A stretch of 64,000 nucleotides of DNA from Streptomyces ortus (GCF_026341275.1 NZ_JAIFZO010000002.1:3812118-3876117), one strand, 5' to 3'. Shown: positions 35,856-44,801, numbered from the stretch's first letter. Numbers and translations: made by a program. The notes: generated by a model from the sequence alone, not told the origin.

Positions 35856-37910
35856 ATGGCACGCCGTACCCGCAGCAGACGTCTCCTCGGAGCCGCCGGA
35901 CTCACCGCACTGGCCACCGGGGCCGCGCTGACCCTGGCGCCCCCGTCCACCGCGCAGGCCCCGGCGGCTGACACCCCGTCGGTCACCGTCCGGCCCGACC
36001 CCTCGTACGAGCAGCAGAAGTTCGAGGGGTGGGGCACCAGCCTGGTCTGGTTCGCCAACGCGACCGGCGGCTACCCGAAGGAGATACGTGAGAAGCTCGC
36101 GAAGCTCCTCTTCGGGGACGACGGGCTCGCGCTGAACATCGCCCGGTACAACATCGGCGGTGGCAACGCCCCGGACGTCAAGGACTATCTGCGGGCCGGC
36201 GGTGCGGTGGAGGGCTGGTGGCGGGCGCCCGCCGGTACCACCCGGGAGGACACCGACTGGTGGAGCGCCGACGACCCGGCCGACTGGAACAAGGACGCCG
36301 ACGCCACCCAGCGCTGGTGGGTCGACCGGATCAAGGACGACATCGACCGCTGGGAGACCTTCAGCAACTCCCCGCCGTGGTTCATGACGAAGAGCGGCTA
36401 TGTGTCGGGCGGGTTCGACGCCACCGAGGACCAGCTCAGGACGGAGTCCGTGGACGACTTCGCCGCCTATCTGGCGGGCGCCACCAAGCGCCTCGAGAAG
36501 GCGGAGGGCATCAAGGTCGACACGATCGACCCGTTCAACGAACCCAACACCAACTACTGGAGCACCCGCCTGGGCGCCGACGGTGAGCCCGTCGGCGGCC
36601 GGCAGGAAGGGGCACATATCGGCCCCGAGCTCCAGCAGAAGGTGATCGCCGCCCTCGCCCCGGCGCTGAAGAAGGCGAAGGCCAAGGCGGAGATCTCGGC
36701 GATGGACGAGACCAACCCGTCCCTCTTCGCGACGAACTGGAACACCTACCCGCAGGAAGTGCGGGACCTGGTCGGCCGGCTGAACGTCCACACCTACGGC
36801 ACCGGGCAGCGCACCACCGTACGGGACCTGGCCAAGGCGGCCGACAAGCCGCTGTGGATGAGCGAGGTCGAGGGCGACTGGGGTGACGGGCAGAGCTTCA
36901 CGGACATGCGTCCGGGACTCGGCCTCGCCCAGCACATCGTCGACGACCTGCGGGAACTGGAGCCCACGGCCTGGGTGTTCTGGCAGCCCGTCGAGGACTA
37001 CGACAACATGAAGCCGGGCGGCGAGTCCGCCAAGGGCGGCAACTGGGGCAGCATCCAGCTCTCGTTCAGCTGCACCTCGAAGGACACCCTGAAGTCGTGC
37101 CCGATATACACGAACACGAAGTTCGACACGGCCCGCAACTTCACGCACTACATCAAGCCCGGTGACCGCCTGATCAAGACGGACGACACGTCCAGCGCCG
37201 CCGCCGTCTCGAAGAAGGGCGACCGGGCGACGGTCGTCCACGTCAACAGCGCCACCGAGGCCCGTACGGTCACGGTCGATCTGTCGAAGTTCGGCAAGGT
37301 CGGCCGCCACGCCACCGTCACCCCCGTGGTGACCAGCGCCGACGGCAAACTGGACCGCCGCGAGGCCGTCGAGGTCAGCGACCGCAGGGCCACCTTCACC
37401 GTGCCCGCACAGTCCGTGACCTCGTTCCTGGTCAAGGGTGTCTCGGGGGTCGCGAAGGACGCAGCCGAGCTGCGCAAGGGCCACTCCTACACGCTGACCG
37501 GCGTGCAGAGCGGCAAGGCGCTCACCGTCGCCGACAACGGCACGGGCCTCGTCATCAGGAACGCGACCGCCGGCGCGCCGGGTCAGCAGTGGACGCTGCG
37601 CCAGATCTCGGGCGACACGGGCAACCGGCAGCGGTACGTGTTCAGCAACCCGGTGGAGGGCAAGCGGCTGGCCGTCCGTGACGGCGCCCCGGTGCTGGAG
37701 GCCGACACCGGCCCACGCGACCGGGCCACCCAGTGGATCATGTCGTCGACCGGTGACGGCACCTGGACCCTCGTCAACGCGGCCACCGGACGGCTCCTCG
37801 AAGTAGGCGGCCAGGCCACGAACGAGGGCGCGGCCGTGACGCTCTGGACCCCCAACTCCGGTGCCAACCAGCGCTGGAGGGTCGCGGAGGTGTCCAACCC
37901 GGCGGGTTAG
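35856..37910 (+). CDS. Secreted GH30 endo-beta-1,6-galactanase with C-terminal ricin-type lectin domain
   Basis: The 684-residue precursor starts at ATG 35856 with a signal peptide (RRLLGAAGLTALATGAALTL) cleaved near AQAPA. The catalytic barrel begins QKFEGWGTSLVWFANATGG, with acid/base Glu229 (FNEPNTNYW) and nucleophile Glu337 (MSEVEGDWG), the pattern of GH30 endo-beta-1,6-galactanases. About 140 C-terminal residues form a ricin B/CBM13-like domain with repeated QW motifs (APGQQWTL, ANQRWRV). It would cut beta-1,6-galactan chains outside the cell, producing the substrates for the importer and GH42 enzyme. It is the last gene of the operon. Confidence 0.88.
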   Translation: MARRTRSRRLLGAAGLTALATGAALTLAPPSTAQAPAADTPSVTVRPDPSYEQQKFEGWGTSLVWFANATGGYPKEIREKLAKLLFGDDGLALNIARYNIGGGNAPDVKDYLRAGGAVEGWWRAPAGTTREDTDWWSADDPADWNKDADATQRWWVDRIKDDIDRWETFSNSPPWFMTKSGYVSGGFDATEDQLRTESVDDFAAYLAGATKRLEKAEGIKVDTIDPFNEPNTNYWSTRLGADGEPVGGRQEGAHIGPELQQKVIAALAPALKKAKAKAEISAMDETNPSLFATNWNTYPQEVRDLVGRLNVHTYGTGQRTTVRDLAKAADKPLWMSEVEGDWGDGQSFTDMRPGLGLAQHIVDDLRELEPTAWVFWQPVEDYDNMKPGGESAKGGNWGSIQLSFSCTSKDTLKSCPIYTNTKFDTARNFTHYIKPGDRLIKTDDTSSAAAVSKKGDRATVVHVNSATEARTVTVDLSKFGKVGRHATVTPVVTSADGKLDRREAVEVSDRRATFTVPAQSVTSFLVKGVSGVAKDAAELRKGHSYTLTGVQSGKALTVADNGTGLVIRNATAGAPGQQWTLRQISGDTGNRQRYVFSNPVEGKRLAVRDGAPVLEADTGPRDRATQWIMSSTGDGTWTLVNAATGRLLEVGGQATNEGAAVTLWTPNSGANQRWRVAEVSNPAG

Positions 37911-37943
37911 CCACCGCCGTGGGCGTCGTCGGCACGGGTTCCC

Positions 37944-37949
37944 TACGAT
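37944..37949 (+). promoter_or_regulatory. -10 box implying a leaderless pmt transcript
   Basis: TACGAT lies 6 nt before the GTG at 37956; no Shine-Dalgarno is present. This spacing makes the GTG the probable transcription start. Confidence 0.55.
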
Positions 37950-37955
37950 GACCCG

Positions 37956-39698
37956 GTGACCACTGACACCGCGTCGGAGCCGGGCCTCACCGCCCGCTCC
38001 GACGCCGACGCGCGTACAGAGACCGTGAAGCCGGAGTCCGGCGCCTGGGCGGGGCGGTTGCGCCGGTTCGGCTTCGTGGCACTCCCGCGCACCGACACCC
38101 GGGACCTTCTGGTCCCGCCGTTCCCGGAGCCCGGCACCCGCTTCGGGGAGGCCCTCGGTCTCGGCCCGGTGGCGGCGCACCGGCTCGCGAGGGCGCTGGG
38201 CTGGCTGGGTCCGCTCCTGGTGGCCGCCCTGGCGGGAGCGATCCGCTTCTGGCACCTGGGCAGCCCTCGGGGCCTGGTCTTCGACGAGACGTACTACGCC
38301 AAGGACGCCTGGTCGCTGCTCCGGCTCGGCTACGAGGGCACCTGGCCGGACCGCAAGGTCGCCGACCCGCAGGTTCTCGCGGACCCGCAGGTGGTCCCGC
38401 TCTCCGACGCCGGGGCTTTCGTCGCGCATCCGCCGCTGGGCAAGTGGGTGATCTCCCTCGGGGAGTGGATGTTCGGCCTGAACCCGTTCGGCTGGCGCTT
38501 CATGGTGGCGCTGCTGGGCACGCTGTCGGTGCTGATGCTGTGCCGGACGGGCCGCAGGCTGTTCCGTTCGACGGCCCTCGGCTGTCTGGCCGGACTGCTG
38601 ATGGCCCTGGACGGCCTGCACTTCGTGATGAGCCGCATGGCGCTGCTCGACCTCGTCGTCATGTTCTTCGTGCTGGCGGCGTTCGGGGCCCTGCTCATCG
38701 ACCGGGACCGGGCGCGGGCCCGTCTCGCGGCGAGTCTGCCCGTGGGCGAGGACGGGTTCGCGGGCCCCGACGCGCACACGGCCGAGCAGGCGGGCATGGG
38801 CGTACGGCCGTGGCGTATCGCGGCCGGGCTCCTTCTCGGCCTGGCCGCCGCCTGCAAGTGGAACGGCCTCTACTTCCTGGTCTTCTTCATGGTCATGACC
38901 CTGCTGTGGGATGTCGGCGCACGCCGCGTGGCCGGAGCCCATCGGCCGTACCTGGCCGTGCTGCACAAGGACGCCGGCTGGTCGGTGCTCTCCGTGGTGC
39001 CGGTCGCCGTGGCGGGCTATCTCGCCACCTGGACCGGCTGGTTCCTGTCCGACGGGGGCTACGGGCGGCACTGGGCGGAGGGGCGCGGGGGTCCGTGGTC
39101 GTGGATCCCGGCGTCCTTGCGCAGTTTGTGGCACTACGAGAGCCGGGTCTACGACTTCAACGTGGGTCTCAGCTCCTGGCACCGGTACGAGTCGAACCCC
39201 TGGAGCTGGCTGGTGCAGGGCCGTCCGGTGGCGTACTCCTACGAGACGGACTTCGTCCAGGACGGCTGCCGTACGGCCTCGGGCTGTTCGCAGGCGGTCC
39301 TCGCGCTGGGCACACCGCTGCTGTGGTGGTCCGCGTGTCTGGCGCTGCTGTATCTGCTCTTCCGGTGGGCCATGCGCCGCGACTGGCGGGCGGGGGCCGT
39401 GCTGTGCGCGGTGGCCGCGGGGTACCTGCCGTGGTTCCAGTACCAGGACCGCACGGTCTTCGCCTTCTACGCGGTCGTCTTCGTGCCGTATCTGTGCCTG
39501 GCGGTCGCGATGGCGGCGGGCGCGCTGGTGGGGCCGCCCGGGGCGGGCACCAGACGCCGGACGCCGGGCACGGTCGCCGCGGGCGCCGTGGTGCTGCTGA
39601 TCATCTGGAACTTCGTCTACTTCTTCCCGGTCTACACGGGTGCGACGATCCCGTACTCCGAGTGGCACGCCAGGATGTGGTTCGACACGTGGGTATGA
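37956..39698 (+). CDS. pmt: Polyprenyl-phosphate-mannose: protein O-mannosyltransferase (Pmt, GT39)
   Basis: The 580-residue protein has about ten hydrophobic helices and the Pmt first-loop motif LVFDETYYAKDAW, whose Asp-Glu pair is needed for catalysis, followed by AHPPLGKWVISLGEWMFG. It transfers mannose from polyprenyl phosphate to exported proteins at the membrane. The start is GTG 37956. It has its own promoter and a terminator at 39722-39758, so it is probably monocistronic. The C-terminus YSEWHARMWFDTWV is typical of the actinobacterial enzymes. Confidence 0.92.
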   Translation: MTTDTASEPGLTARSDADARTETVKPESGAWAGRLRRFGFVALPRTDTRDLLVPPFPEPGTRFGEALGLGPVAAHRLARALGWLGPLLVAALAGAIRFWHLGSPRGLVFDETYYAKDAWSLLRLGYEGTWPDRKVADPQVLADPQVVPLSDAGAFVAHPPLGKWVISLGEWMFGLNPFGWRFMVALLGTLSVLMLCRTGRRLFRSTALGCLAGLLMALDGLHFVMSRMALLDLVVMFFVLAAFGALLIDRDRARARLAASLPVGEDGFAGPDAHTAEQAGMGVRPWRIAAGLLLGLAAACKWNGLYFLVFFMVMTLLWDVGARRVAGAHRPYLAVLHKDAGWSVLSVVPVAVAGYLATWTGWFLSDGGYGRHWAEGRGGPWSWIPASLRSLWHYESRVYDFNVGLSSWHRYESNPWSWLVQGRPVAYSYETDFVQDGCRTASGCSQAVLALGTPLLWWSACLALLYLLFRWAMRRDWRAGAVLCAVAAGYLPWFQYQDRTVFAFYAVVFVPYLCLAVAMAAGALVGPPGAGTRRRTPGTVAAGAVVLLIIWNFVYFFPVYTGATIPYSEWHARMWFDTWV

Positions 39699-39721
39699 CC
39701 GGGCGGACCGGCCCTCACGCG

Positions 39722-39758
39722 CGGACCGCACGGCGACGGGACGTCACCGTGCGGTCCG
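39722..39758 (+). terminator. Terminator after pmt
   Basis: A perfect 12-bp stem (39722-39733 with 39747-39758) has a 13-nt loop and starts 24 nt after the pmt stop, followed by TTCTCGT. It may also end the convergent 58-residue gene. Confidence 0.7.
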
Positions 39759-39797
39759 TTCTCGTGCTGTGTGCGAGCCTTGGGGGCGTCTCGCACC

Positions 39798-39974
39798 TCA
39801 CCGCCTGCGGCCCCTGCTCCCCCACCCGGTGCCCACGCCGGAGACGTGCAGGGCCAGCACGGTCAGACCGATGAGCATCACGTTCGTCGAGGTGAAGGTG
39901 TCGTTGGTCGCGATGTCCGCGGCGTTGATCAGAAACGCGATGAAGAACAGGACTGCAGCTGCTATGCCGAGCAC
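39798..39974 (-). CDS. Small membrane protein (58 residues)
   Basis: The GTG at 39974 follows AGAGGAGAATCC, a good ribosome binding site. The product has two hydrophobic helices (LGIAAAVLFFIAFLINA and NVMLIGLTVLALHVSGVG) and a basic tail (SRGRRR). A longer reading in the same frame lacks coding character before this start. The function is unknown; its size suggests a regulator or stabiliser of a membrane complex. A 10-bp hairpin sits in its leader. Confidence 0.7.
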   Translation of the reverse strand: MLGIAAAVLFFIAFLINAADIATNDTFTSTNVMLIGLTVLALHVSGVGTGWGSRGRRR

Positions 39975-39996
39975 GGATTCTCCTCTTTCCGGTTGC

Positions 39997-40019
39997 GGGA
40001 CGGGAGCGGCTCCCGTCCC
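39997..40019 (-). promoter_or_regulatory. Leader hairpin of the small membrane-protein gene
   Basis: A perfect 10-bp stem with a 3-nt loop (39997-40006 with 40010-40019) lies 23 nt upstream of the GTG at 39974. It could protect the leader RNA or control translation. The rest of 39975-40261 (287 bp) shows no gene. Confidence 0.45.
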
Positions 40020-40261
40020 AGACCTCCGTATGCCCCGGCCCGGCCGAAACAGACGCGGTAATCCGCCGTGGCCAAGCACCCATGAGTCGGTCCGATCGTG
40101 GTACTCGCCGATCACACAGGATTCACCAGAGACCACTGCGTTCCGGTTCACCCACCATCCCCACCGGACCCGGACGAGTAGACCCCTCGTCGTCGGGAAA
40201 CAGCAGCGGTGGAAGCAGAGGATCAGCACAGCCCCGTGGGGAACGGGCTGGGGAAGGCGCA

Positions 40262-40696
40262 ATGGCGATCGAGCCGCGTGGGGACGACAAACTGCCTTCT
40301 GAAGAGATGTACACCCGGACGACCACCTTTCCCGGCGAACTGCCCAACGTGACGGGCGCACGCCTCGCCGCGGAGGAGTTCCTCCTTGCCCTCACGCGTA
40401 CGTCACCACCGGCGGCCCCCGAGCACTGGGACGACATCCTGCTGGTTGTCACGGAACTGGCGGCCAATGTGGTGCAGTACGCGCCGGGCCCCTTCGAGCT
40501 GCGTCTGCGGCGTACGTTCGACGGCGTGCACGTGACCATGCACGACACCAGCACCACACCGCCCGCCCCTCGCCCGTTCCATCCCGGCCGGGGCGACGGG
40601 GGTGTCGGATGGCATCTGATCCACACACTGTGCGACCAGGTGAGCGTGGTGGTGACCGACAAGGGCAAGGACATCCACGTGTTCCTGCCATGGTGA
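40262..40696 (+). CDS. RsbW-like anti-sigma factor / HATPase protein
   Basis: The 144-residue protein starts at ATG 40262 with GGGGAAGG upstream. It is a single GHKL ATPase domain: N box VVTELAANVVQYAP and a G-rich segment GDGGVGWHLIHTL. Such proteins bind and inactivate SigB-type sigma factors or phosphorylate STAS antagonists. It is convergent with a second HATPase gene, and two sigma factors lie within 5 kb. Which sigma factor it controls cannot be told. Confidence 0.87.
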   Translation: MAIEPRGDDKLPSEEMYTRTTTFPGELPNVTGARLAAEEFLLALTRTSPPAAPEHWDDILLVVTELAANVVQYAPGPFELRLRRTFDGVHVTMHDTSTTPPAPRPFHPGRGDGGVGWHLIHTLCDQVSVVVTDKGKDIHVFLPW

Positions 40697-40734
40697 GAAC
40701 CAGCACCGCCGTTCGGCGGGAACCCTCCCGGTAC

Positions 40735-40761
40735 GGCCTCGGACGGAAATCGTCCGGGGCC
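40735..40761. terminator. Bidirectional terminator between two HATPase genes
   Basis: An 11-bp stem (40735-40745 with 40751-40761, one G-U pair) has a GAAAT loop, between convergent genes ending at 40696 and 40788. Confidence 0.65.
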
Positions 40762-40787
40762 GTTCGGCGTCCCGCCCGTGCGGTGTG

Positions 40788-41270
40788 TCAGACGAGCGGT
40801 ACCAGCACGCTGACGGTCTTGCCGCCGCCCGGACGCGGGTCGACGGCGATGTCACGGGCCAGCCGGAGGATGACCGGCCAGCCGTAACCGCTGCCGTGGT
40901 GCTTCGTCGGCAGGTTTCCCGGCCCGAAGGCGGCGTCGGGGACGACGTCACTGTTGTCGTGCACGGCCAGCCGTACCCCTTGAGGTGTGGGCGTCACCTC
41001 GAACCCGGCCAGCCCGCCCCCGTGCCGGACGGCGTTCGCGGCCAGCTCCGAGACGACCAGTGAGAGATCGATGAGGGCCGCCTCCGTCGCCGTGCGGTCG
41101 GCGTTGTTCCAATGCTCCAGCACCACGCTCCGTGCGTACGCGCGGGCCATCGCCGCGGTCGTGACGGGGGCCGGTCCCGGCGCCGCCGTCGTGACCGGGG
41201 CAGGCGCCCATGACATCATCCCGGGCGGGCCGGCCGCGGACGCGATGGCGGTCGTGTCGGTTCGGTCCAT
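40788..41270 (-). CDS. RsbW-like anti-sigma factor / HATPase protein
   Basis: The 160-residue protein starts at ATG 41270. A 40-residue Ala/Pro/Thr-rich leader precedes the GHKL domain, with N box LVVSELAANAVRHGGG and nucleotide loop HGSGYGWPVILRLARDI. It is the second of three anti-sigma-type ATPases in this island. Upstream, 41271-41501 holds no clear gene or box. Confidence 0.87.
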   Translation of the reverse strand: MDRTDTTAIASAAGPPGMMSWAPAPVTTAAPGPAPVTTAAMARAYARSVVLEHWNNADRTATEAALIDLSLVVSELAANAVRHGGGLAGFEVTPTPQGVRLAVHDNSDVVPDAAFGPGNLPTKHHGSGYGWPVILRLARDIAVDPRPGGGKTVSVLVPLV

Positions 41271-41501
41271 ATGCGTCGTGTCCCTGCACTCTGAATCTTC
41301 GGTGCCCGGCGCCGGCCCGGAGCCGTCGAGCGGCTTCCCGGACCGGGCACCGTCCCCGGCACCGCCTTCACCTGCGCCTCGTCGAGGGGACGAGTGGCCG
41401 CGCAGTCGTGATCGGCATCATCGCTGTCCCCACGTCCGCGCCCCTTCGGGATCCGCCTTCCCGCTGAATCCCCATCCATTGCAGCGGACGCGTCACCCGG
41501 C

Positions 41502-41873
41502 TCAGGTCGTGGTCGCCTGTCGCGGAGGCAGGCCGCGGTAGTAGTCGCCGACTCCGGAGAGATACTCCGGGTCCAGCGTCTCGCTGTCGGTCCTGAACCG
41601 GGGCGCGGCCTTGATCTCGTCCTCGGTGCACGCCACCTTGATCTCCCGGGCCTCCGGGTCGATGGAGGTGACCAGGCCCACCGGGATGAGCACGCTTCTG
41701 CCGAACACCCATCCCCCGGTGTCGACGATCAGGTGCCGCATCCCGGATTCGTCCACCTGCCGGTCCACATGCCCGACGGTCCCGTCGGCCGCGGTGACCG
41801 TGAACCCCGTGAGCAGCAGTCCCTCCGCAAATCCGCTGGCCGGCGCGTACAACCAGATTCTGTCGGTGGTCAC
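41502..41873 (-). CDS. PRC-barrel domain protein
   Basis: The 123-residue protein starts at GTG 41873 with GAAGGAAG upstream. A PRC-barrel-like fold is suggested by GTVGHVDRQVDESGMRHLIVDTGG and FGRSVLIPVGLVTSIDPEAREI (quoted in part). Proteins of this kind in Streptomyces often sit in SigB-family regulons; the molecular role is unknown. A GAAT-N15-GGGTAT promoter lies about 85 nt upstream, supporting stress control. Confidence 0.78.
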   Translation of the reverse strand: MTTDRIWLYAPASGFAEGLLLTGFTVTAADGTVGHVDRQVDESGMRHLIVDTGGWVFGRSVLIPVGLVTSIDPEAREIKVACTEDEIKAAPRFRTDSETLDPEYLSGVGDYYRGLPPRQATTT

Positions 41874-41956
41874 GTCGCTGCTTCCTTCCCATGGTCGAGT
41901 CGCGAACGGAGCACCGCGGCCGGTGTGCGCCGCCCGCCGTCCTCCTGGGGCAGCCA

Positions 41957-41981
41957 ATACCCTGCCGCCCGGACCGCATTC
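41957..41981 (-). promoter_or_regulatory. SigB-type promoter of the PRC-barrel gene
   Basis: On the minus strand GAAT (41981-41978), a 15-nt spacer and GGGTAT (41962-41957) match the GNNT-N14-16-GGGTA(T/C) consensus of Streptomyces SigB-family promoters. The surrounding gap 41874-42185 (312 bp) otherwise shows nothing. Confidence 0.65.
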
Positions 41982-42185
41982 CCGGCGTTTTCCCGGCACC
42001 GGCCCGCGCCGCGCCCACGCGGGCCGCCCGGGAGAGCAGGCGTACCCCTGGGAAGCAGGGAACCAGAGGCCCTGGAGAGCGTCCAGGACGGCGGGAACTG
42101 ACCTCGCCACGGCGGGCGCTCGTACCGAGGCCGACGCCGCGCGCTCGGCCCTCGGGGACGGGGCCTCGTAACGGGGACGGTCACA

Positions 42186-42226
42186 GGTGTGGGGCCCGGA
42201 TCCACCGCGGATCCGGGCCCCACACC
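42186..42226. terminator. Perfect 18-bp hairpin terminator
   Basis: 42186-42203 pairs exactly with 42209-42226 around a 5-nt loop. It lies 7 nt beyond the stop codon of the RsbA-like gene on the minus strand. Confidence 0.8.
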
Positions 42227-42232
42227 CGTGTC

Positions 42233-43177
42233 TCAGACGCGTGAGACGTACGTGCGGATCGTCGTGCCGGCGTCGTCGGTGTGCAGGCGCACCAGATCCG
42301 AGAGGCAGTGCACGAGCAGGAGGCCGCGACCGCCGATCTGGCCGGGGTCGGCGGGGCGGCGGCCCGCGAGGGGGTCGGCCAGCCGGCCGAAGTCCTGTAC
42401 CTGGCAGACGATCTGCTCGTCCTCCGCCCACAGGCGCACCGTTCCCGTGCCACCGGCGTGCACCACGCTGTTGGTGGTCAACTCGGCGACGACCAGGGCC
42501 AGATCCTGCAGCCGGACCTCACTCGTGCCGCGCTTCCTCGCCTGGGCGAGTACGAAGTCACGGGCGGCCGGCAGCGCTTTCGCGTCGTAGTGGAAGGCCG
42601 CCGCGCCGGGCGGAGGGGCCAGGGGTTCGTTGCAGCGCGCGAGCACCTTGTCGGGGTCGTACGTCGTGCTGGACCACTCGCGTCCCCCGGTGATGAGGAC
42701 CGGGTGTGTGGCGTGGGCGTCGGCGAGCACGTCCTCGGGCAGGGACCGGGCGTCGTACGGGCACAGGATGGTCACTTCCCGGCCGCTGAACGCCTCGTTG
42801 ATGAGGGCCTCGTGCTGGACGCAGGCGGGATACGCCGGGGAGGTGCGGCCCGGCCGGACCGGCTCGCCGACGATACGGACGCGGACGCCGGTCCAGGCGT
42901 CCGCGAAGGCGCGCAGGACCGTGGGGATGATGCGGCCGGGGTTGCGTCCGGCCAGGGTGATGTCGACGAGGTGCACGGCCGCCGCCGCGGCGCCCAGTGC
43001 CGCCGTGATCAGTTCGAGCCGCGCGGCGGGAGCGGCCACCGCCACCGGCTCCGAGGCCGCCAGGCCTTCCCGTACGAAGGGGACCGTGCCCGCCAGGTAC
43101 TCCTGGTCGTCACGGTAGAACAGCGCGGGGTGCGCGAAGGGCGACCCGGTGGCCGGCCCTACGGCTGTCGGCGTCAC
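42233..43177 (-). CDS. RsbA-like anti-sigma regulator: MEDS sensory domain plus HATPase
   Basis: The 314-residue protein has an N-terminal MEDS domain (HPALFYRDDQEYLAGTVPFV, then ILCPYDARSLPEDVL) and a C-terminal GHKL ATPase (N box VVAELTTNSVVHAGG, glycine loop GQIGGRGLLLVHCL). MEDS is thought to sense small molecules or redox. I chose GTG 43177, which follows AGGAG by 7 nt; the upstream GTG at 43225 lacks a ribosome binding site. It is the third anti-sigma-type ATPase of the island. Confidence 0.85.
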   Translation of the reverse strand: MTPTAVGPATGSPFAHPALFYRDDQEYLAGTVPFVREGLAASEPVAVAAPAARLELITAALGAAAAAVHLVDITLAGRNPGRIIPTVLRAFADAWTGVRVRIVGEPVRPGRTSPAYPACVQHEALINEAFSGREVTILCPYDARSLPEDVLADAHATHPVLITGGREWSSTTYDPDKVLARCNEPLAPPPGAAAFHYDAKALPAARDFVLAQARKRGTSEVRLQDLALVVAELTTNSVVHAGGTGTVRLWAEDEQIVCQVQDFGRLADPLAGRRPADPGQIGGRGLLLVHCLSDLVRLHTDDAGTTIRTYVSRV

Positions 43178-43369
43178 GTCGGCGCTCCTGTCGGCGCGGT
43201 GGGGCCCGGCGGCCACATCGACCACGAATCGTCCGTACCGTCCCTCAGGTCCACCGGTCTCACCCCGGGGCCCACCCTACGTCGCCGCACGGACGTTCCC
43301 TCGCCGGTGATGTGTTCCCCGCACGCACGCCGGGTCGGTCGCACCGCGTGCGACCGACCCGGGGACGCG

Positions 43370-43648
43370 TTACGCGACGGCCTCTCCCGCCTCATGGGAC
43401 TCGGCCGGCCCTGGCCCGGGGGGCCGCAGGGGCGTCGGCGCCACGGGTCCCCGCGCGGCGGCGATATGGCTGCGTGCCTTCTTCAGCGCCAGGTTCACGT
43501 CCCTGGTGCCGGTCGACACGCAGAGGGTGTAGGCGAGGTCCTGTGCCCGCTGGTCCGCCTTCGCCGCGCCGCTCCCGTCCTGCCGCGCGACGAGTGCCTC
43601 GTACTCCCCCACGAGCTTGCGCAGGGTCGCGGGATGGGGCATCAGCAT
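43370..43648 (-). CDS. DUF5133-type small protein
   Basis: The 92-residue protein starts at ATG 43648 with AGGAG 8 nt upstream. It has the pattern MLMPHPATLRKLVGEYEALV and LAYTLCVSTGTRDVNLALKKA seen in Streptomyces proteins annotated as DUF5133, usually encoded close to anti-sigma or RsbA-like genes. It is mostly helical with a Pro-rich tail. No function is known; an accessory role in the partner-switching system is my inference from position. Confidence 0.72.
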   Translation of the reverse strand: MLMPHPATLRKLVGEYEALVARQDGSGAAKADQRAQDLAYTLCVSTGTRDVNLALKKARSHIAAARGPVAPTPLRPPGPGPAESHEAGEAVA

Positions 43649-43743
43649 GCGGTTCGCTCCTTGATCACTTGAATCCGGTTCCCCGGTGGGTTCGGGAGTG
43701 CCCTGCGGGGCGGTGGGTGTGGCGTCGGGACCTCGGTGCCGCG

Positions 43744-44667
43744 TCACGCGGCTCCCGTCCTGCCGTCGGCGCCGCCGCGGCCGGGGCGGGCCTGGGCACC
43801 CAGCGCCTCGTCCCGCACCTTGGCGCAGCTGCGGGTGATGAGCCGGGAGACGTGCATCTGGGAGATGCCGAGCTGGTCGGCTATGCGGTTCTGCGTCATG
43901 TCCTCGAAGAAGCGCATGTACAGGATGTTCCGCTCGCGTTCCGGCAGTCGGCGAAGTCCCTCCTTCGCCGCTTCGCGGTCGACGACCATGTCGTAGGCGG
44001 GGTCCTGATCGCCCAGGGTGTCCGCGAGGCTGTAGTTGTCGTCGGCGGACGACAGTTCGGCGTCCAGGGACAGGGTGCTGAAACTCTCCATCGCCTCCAT
44101 CCCCGCGCTCACCTCGTCCTCCGTGAGCCCGGCGTGCGCCGCGATCTCGGCTGCCGTCGGCTCGGGGGCACCGGGGTTCATCGTGAGGTCGCGCCGGGCG
44201 ATCCGTACCTTGTTGCGCAGCTCCTGGACCCGGCGGGGCACCCTCAGCGCCCACATGCGGTCCCGGAAGTGCCGCTTGACCTCACCGGTGATGGTGGGTA
44301 CCGCGTAGCTCTCGAAGGCCCCGCGGGAGGGGTCGAACCGGTCGATCGCCTTCACCAGGCCGACGGCCGCGACCTGGCGCAGATCCTCGATGTTCTCGCC
44401 CCGGTCACGGAAGCGACCGGCGATGCGATGGGCCATGGGCAGCCAGGCCTTCGTCAACTCGTCACGCACCGCGTCCCGCTCGGGACCCTCCTCAAGGGCG
44501 GCCAGCCGGGCGAAGTCGGTCGCCGAGTCAGGGGCGTCGTCGTGCGGGTGCCTCGCCGATGCGGACCGGGCCGAGGGACCCGACGCGGTTGTCGTCGCGG
44601 TGGACATGGACCGCGCCTCGGCAGGTACGGACGCCTCCGGGCTGTTTATCGACAAGTCGATGCTCAT
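43744..44667 (-). CDS. RNA polymerase sigma factor, SigB/SigF family
   Basis: The 307-residue sigma factor starts at ATG 44667 after AGGAGC. It lacks region 1 and has region 2 (GENIEDLRQVAAVGLVKAIDRF, FESYAVPTITGEVKRHFRDR), region 3 (AAEIAAHAGLTEDEVSAGME) and region 4 (ERNILYMRFFEDMTQNRIADQLGISQMHVSRLITR, in part). This group directs osmotic, oxidative and developmental stress genes and is controlled by RsbW-like proteins, three of which lie next to it. A GTTT-N15-GGGCAA element upstream could give autocontrol. It is divergent from a second SigB-family gene. Confidence 0.9.
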   Translation of the reverse strand: MSIDLSINSPEASVPAEARSMSTATTTASGPSARSASARHPHDDAPDSATDFARLAALEEGPERDAVRDELTKAWLPMAHRIAGRFRDRGENIEDLRQVAAVGLVKAIDRFDPSRGAFESYAVPTITGEVKRHFRDRMWALRVPRRVQELRNKVRIARRDLTMNPGAPEPTAAEIAAHAGLTEDEVSAGMEAMESFSTLSLDAELSSADDNYSLADTLGDQDPAYDMVVDREAAKEGLRRLPERERNILYMRFFEDMTQNRIADQLGISQMHVSRLITRSCAKVRDEALGAQARPGRGGADGRTGAA

Positions 44668-44801
44668 GCGGATTCGCTCCTGAACAAGTGGCGTGTGAGG
44701 GACTGCCGCAGGGACGATGACTTCCGGGGGTGCCGGAGGTTCACCGCAGCCGGCTGAGCCGTTCCTGCGGGCGTGCCTCCGGTCCGAAGCACGAGTTCCG
44801 C

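Noticed and set aside
39671..39694. GGAT-N14-GGGTAT SigB-like promoter at the end of pmt
   Set aside because: It lies within coding sequence and faces a terminator and a convergent gene, with no plus-strand gene nearby, so it is probably chance.
35514..39731. A 1405-residue minus-strand open frame
   Set aside because: It is the complement of the GH42, GH30 and pmt genes, is rich in Arg/Gly/His without a recognisable domain, and crosses clear promoters and terminators.
42447..42693. Frames on the plus strand opposite the RsbA-like gene
   Set aside because: They have no domain signature and are shadows of the minus-strand coding sequence.
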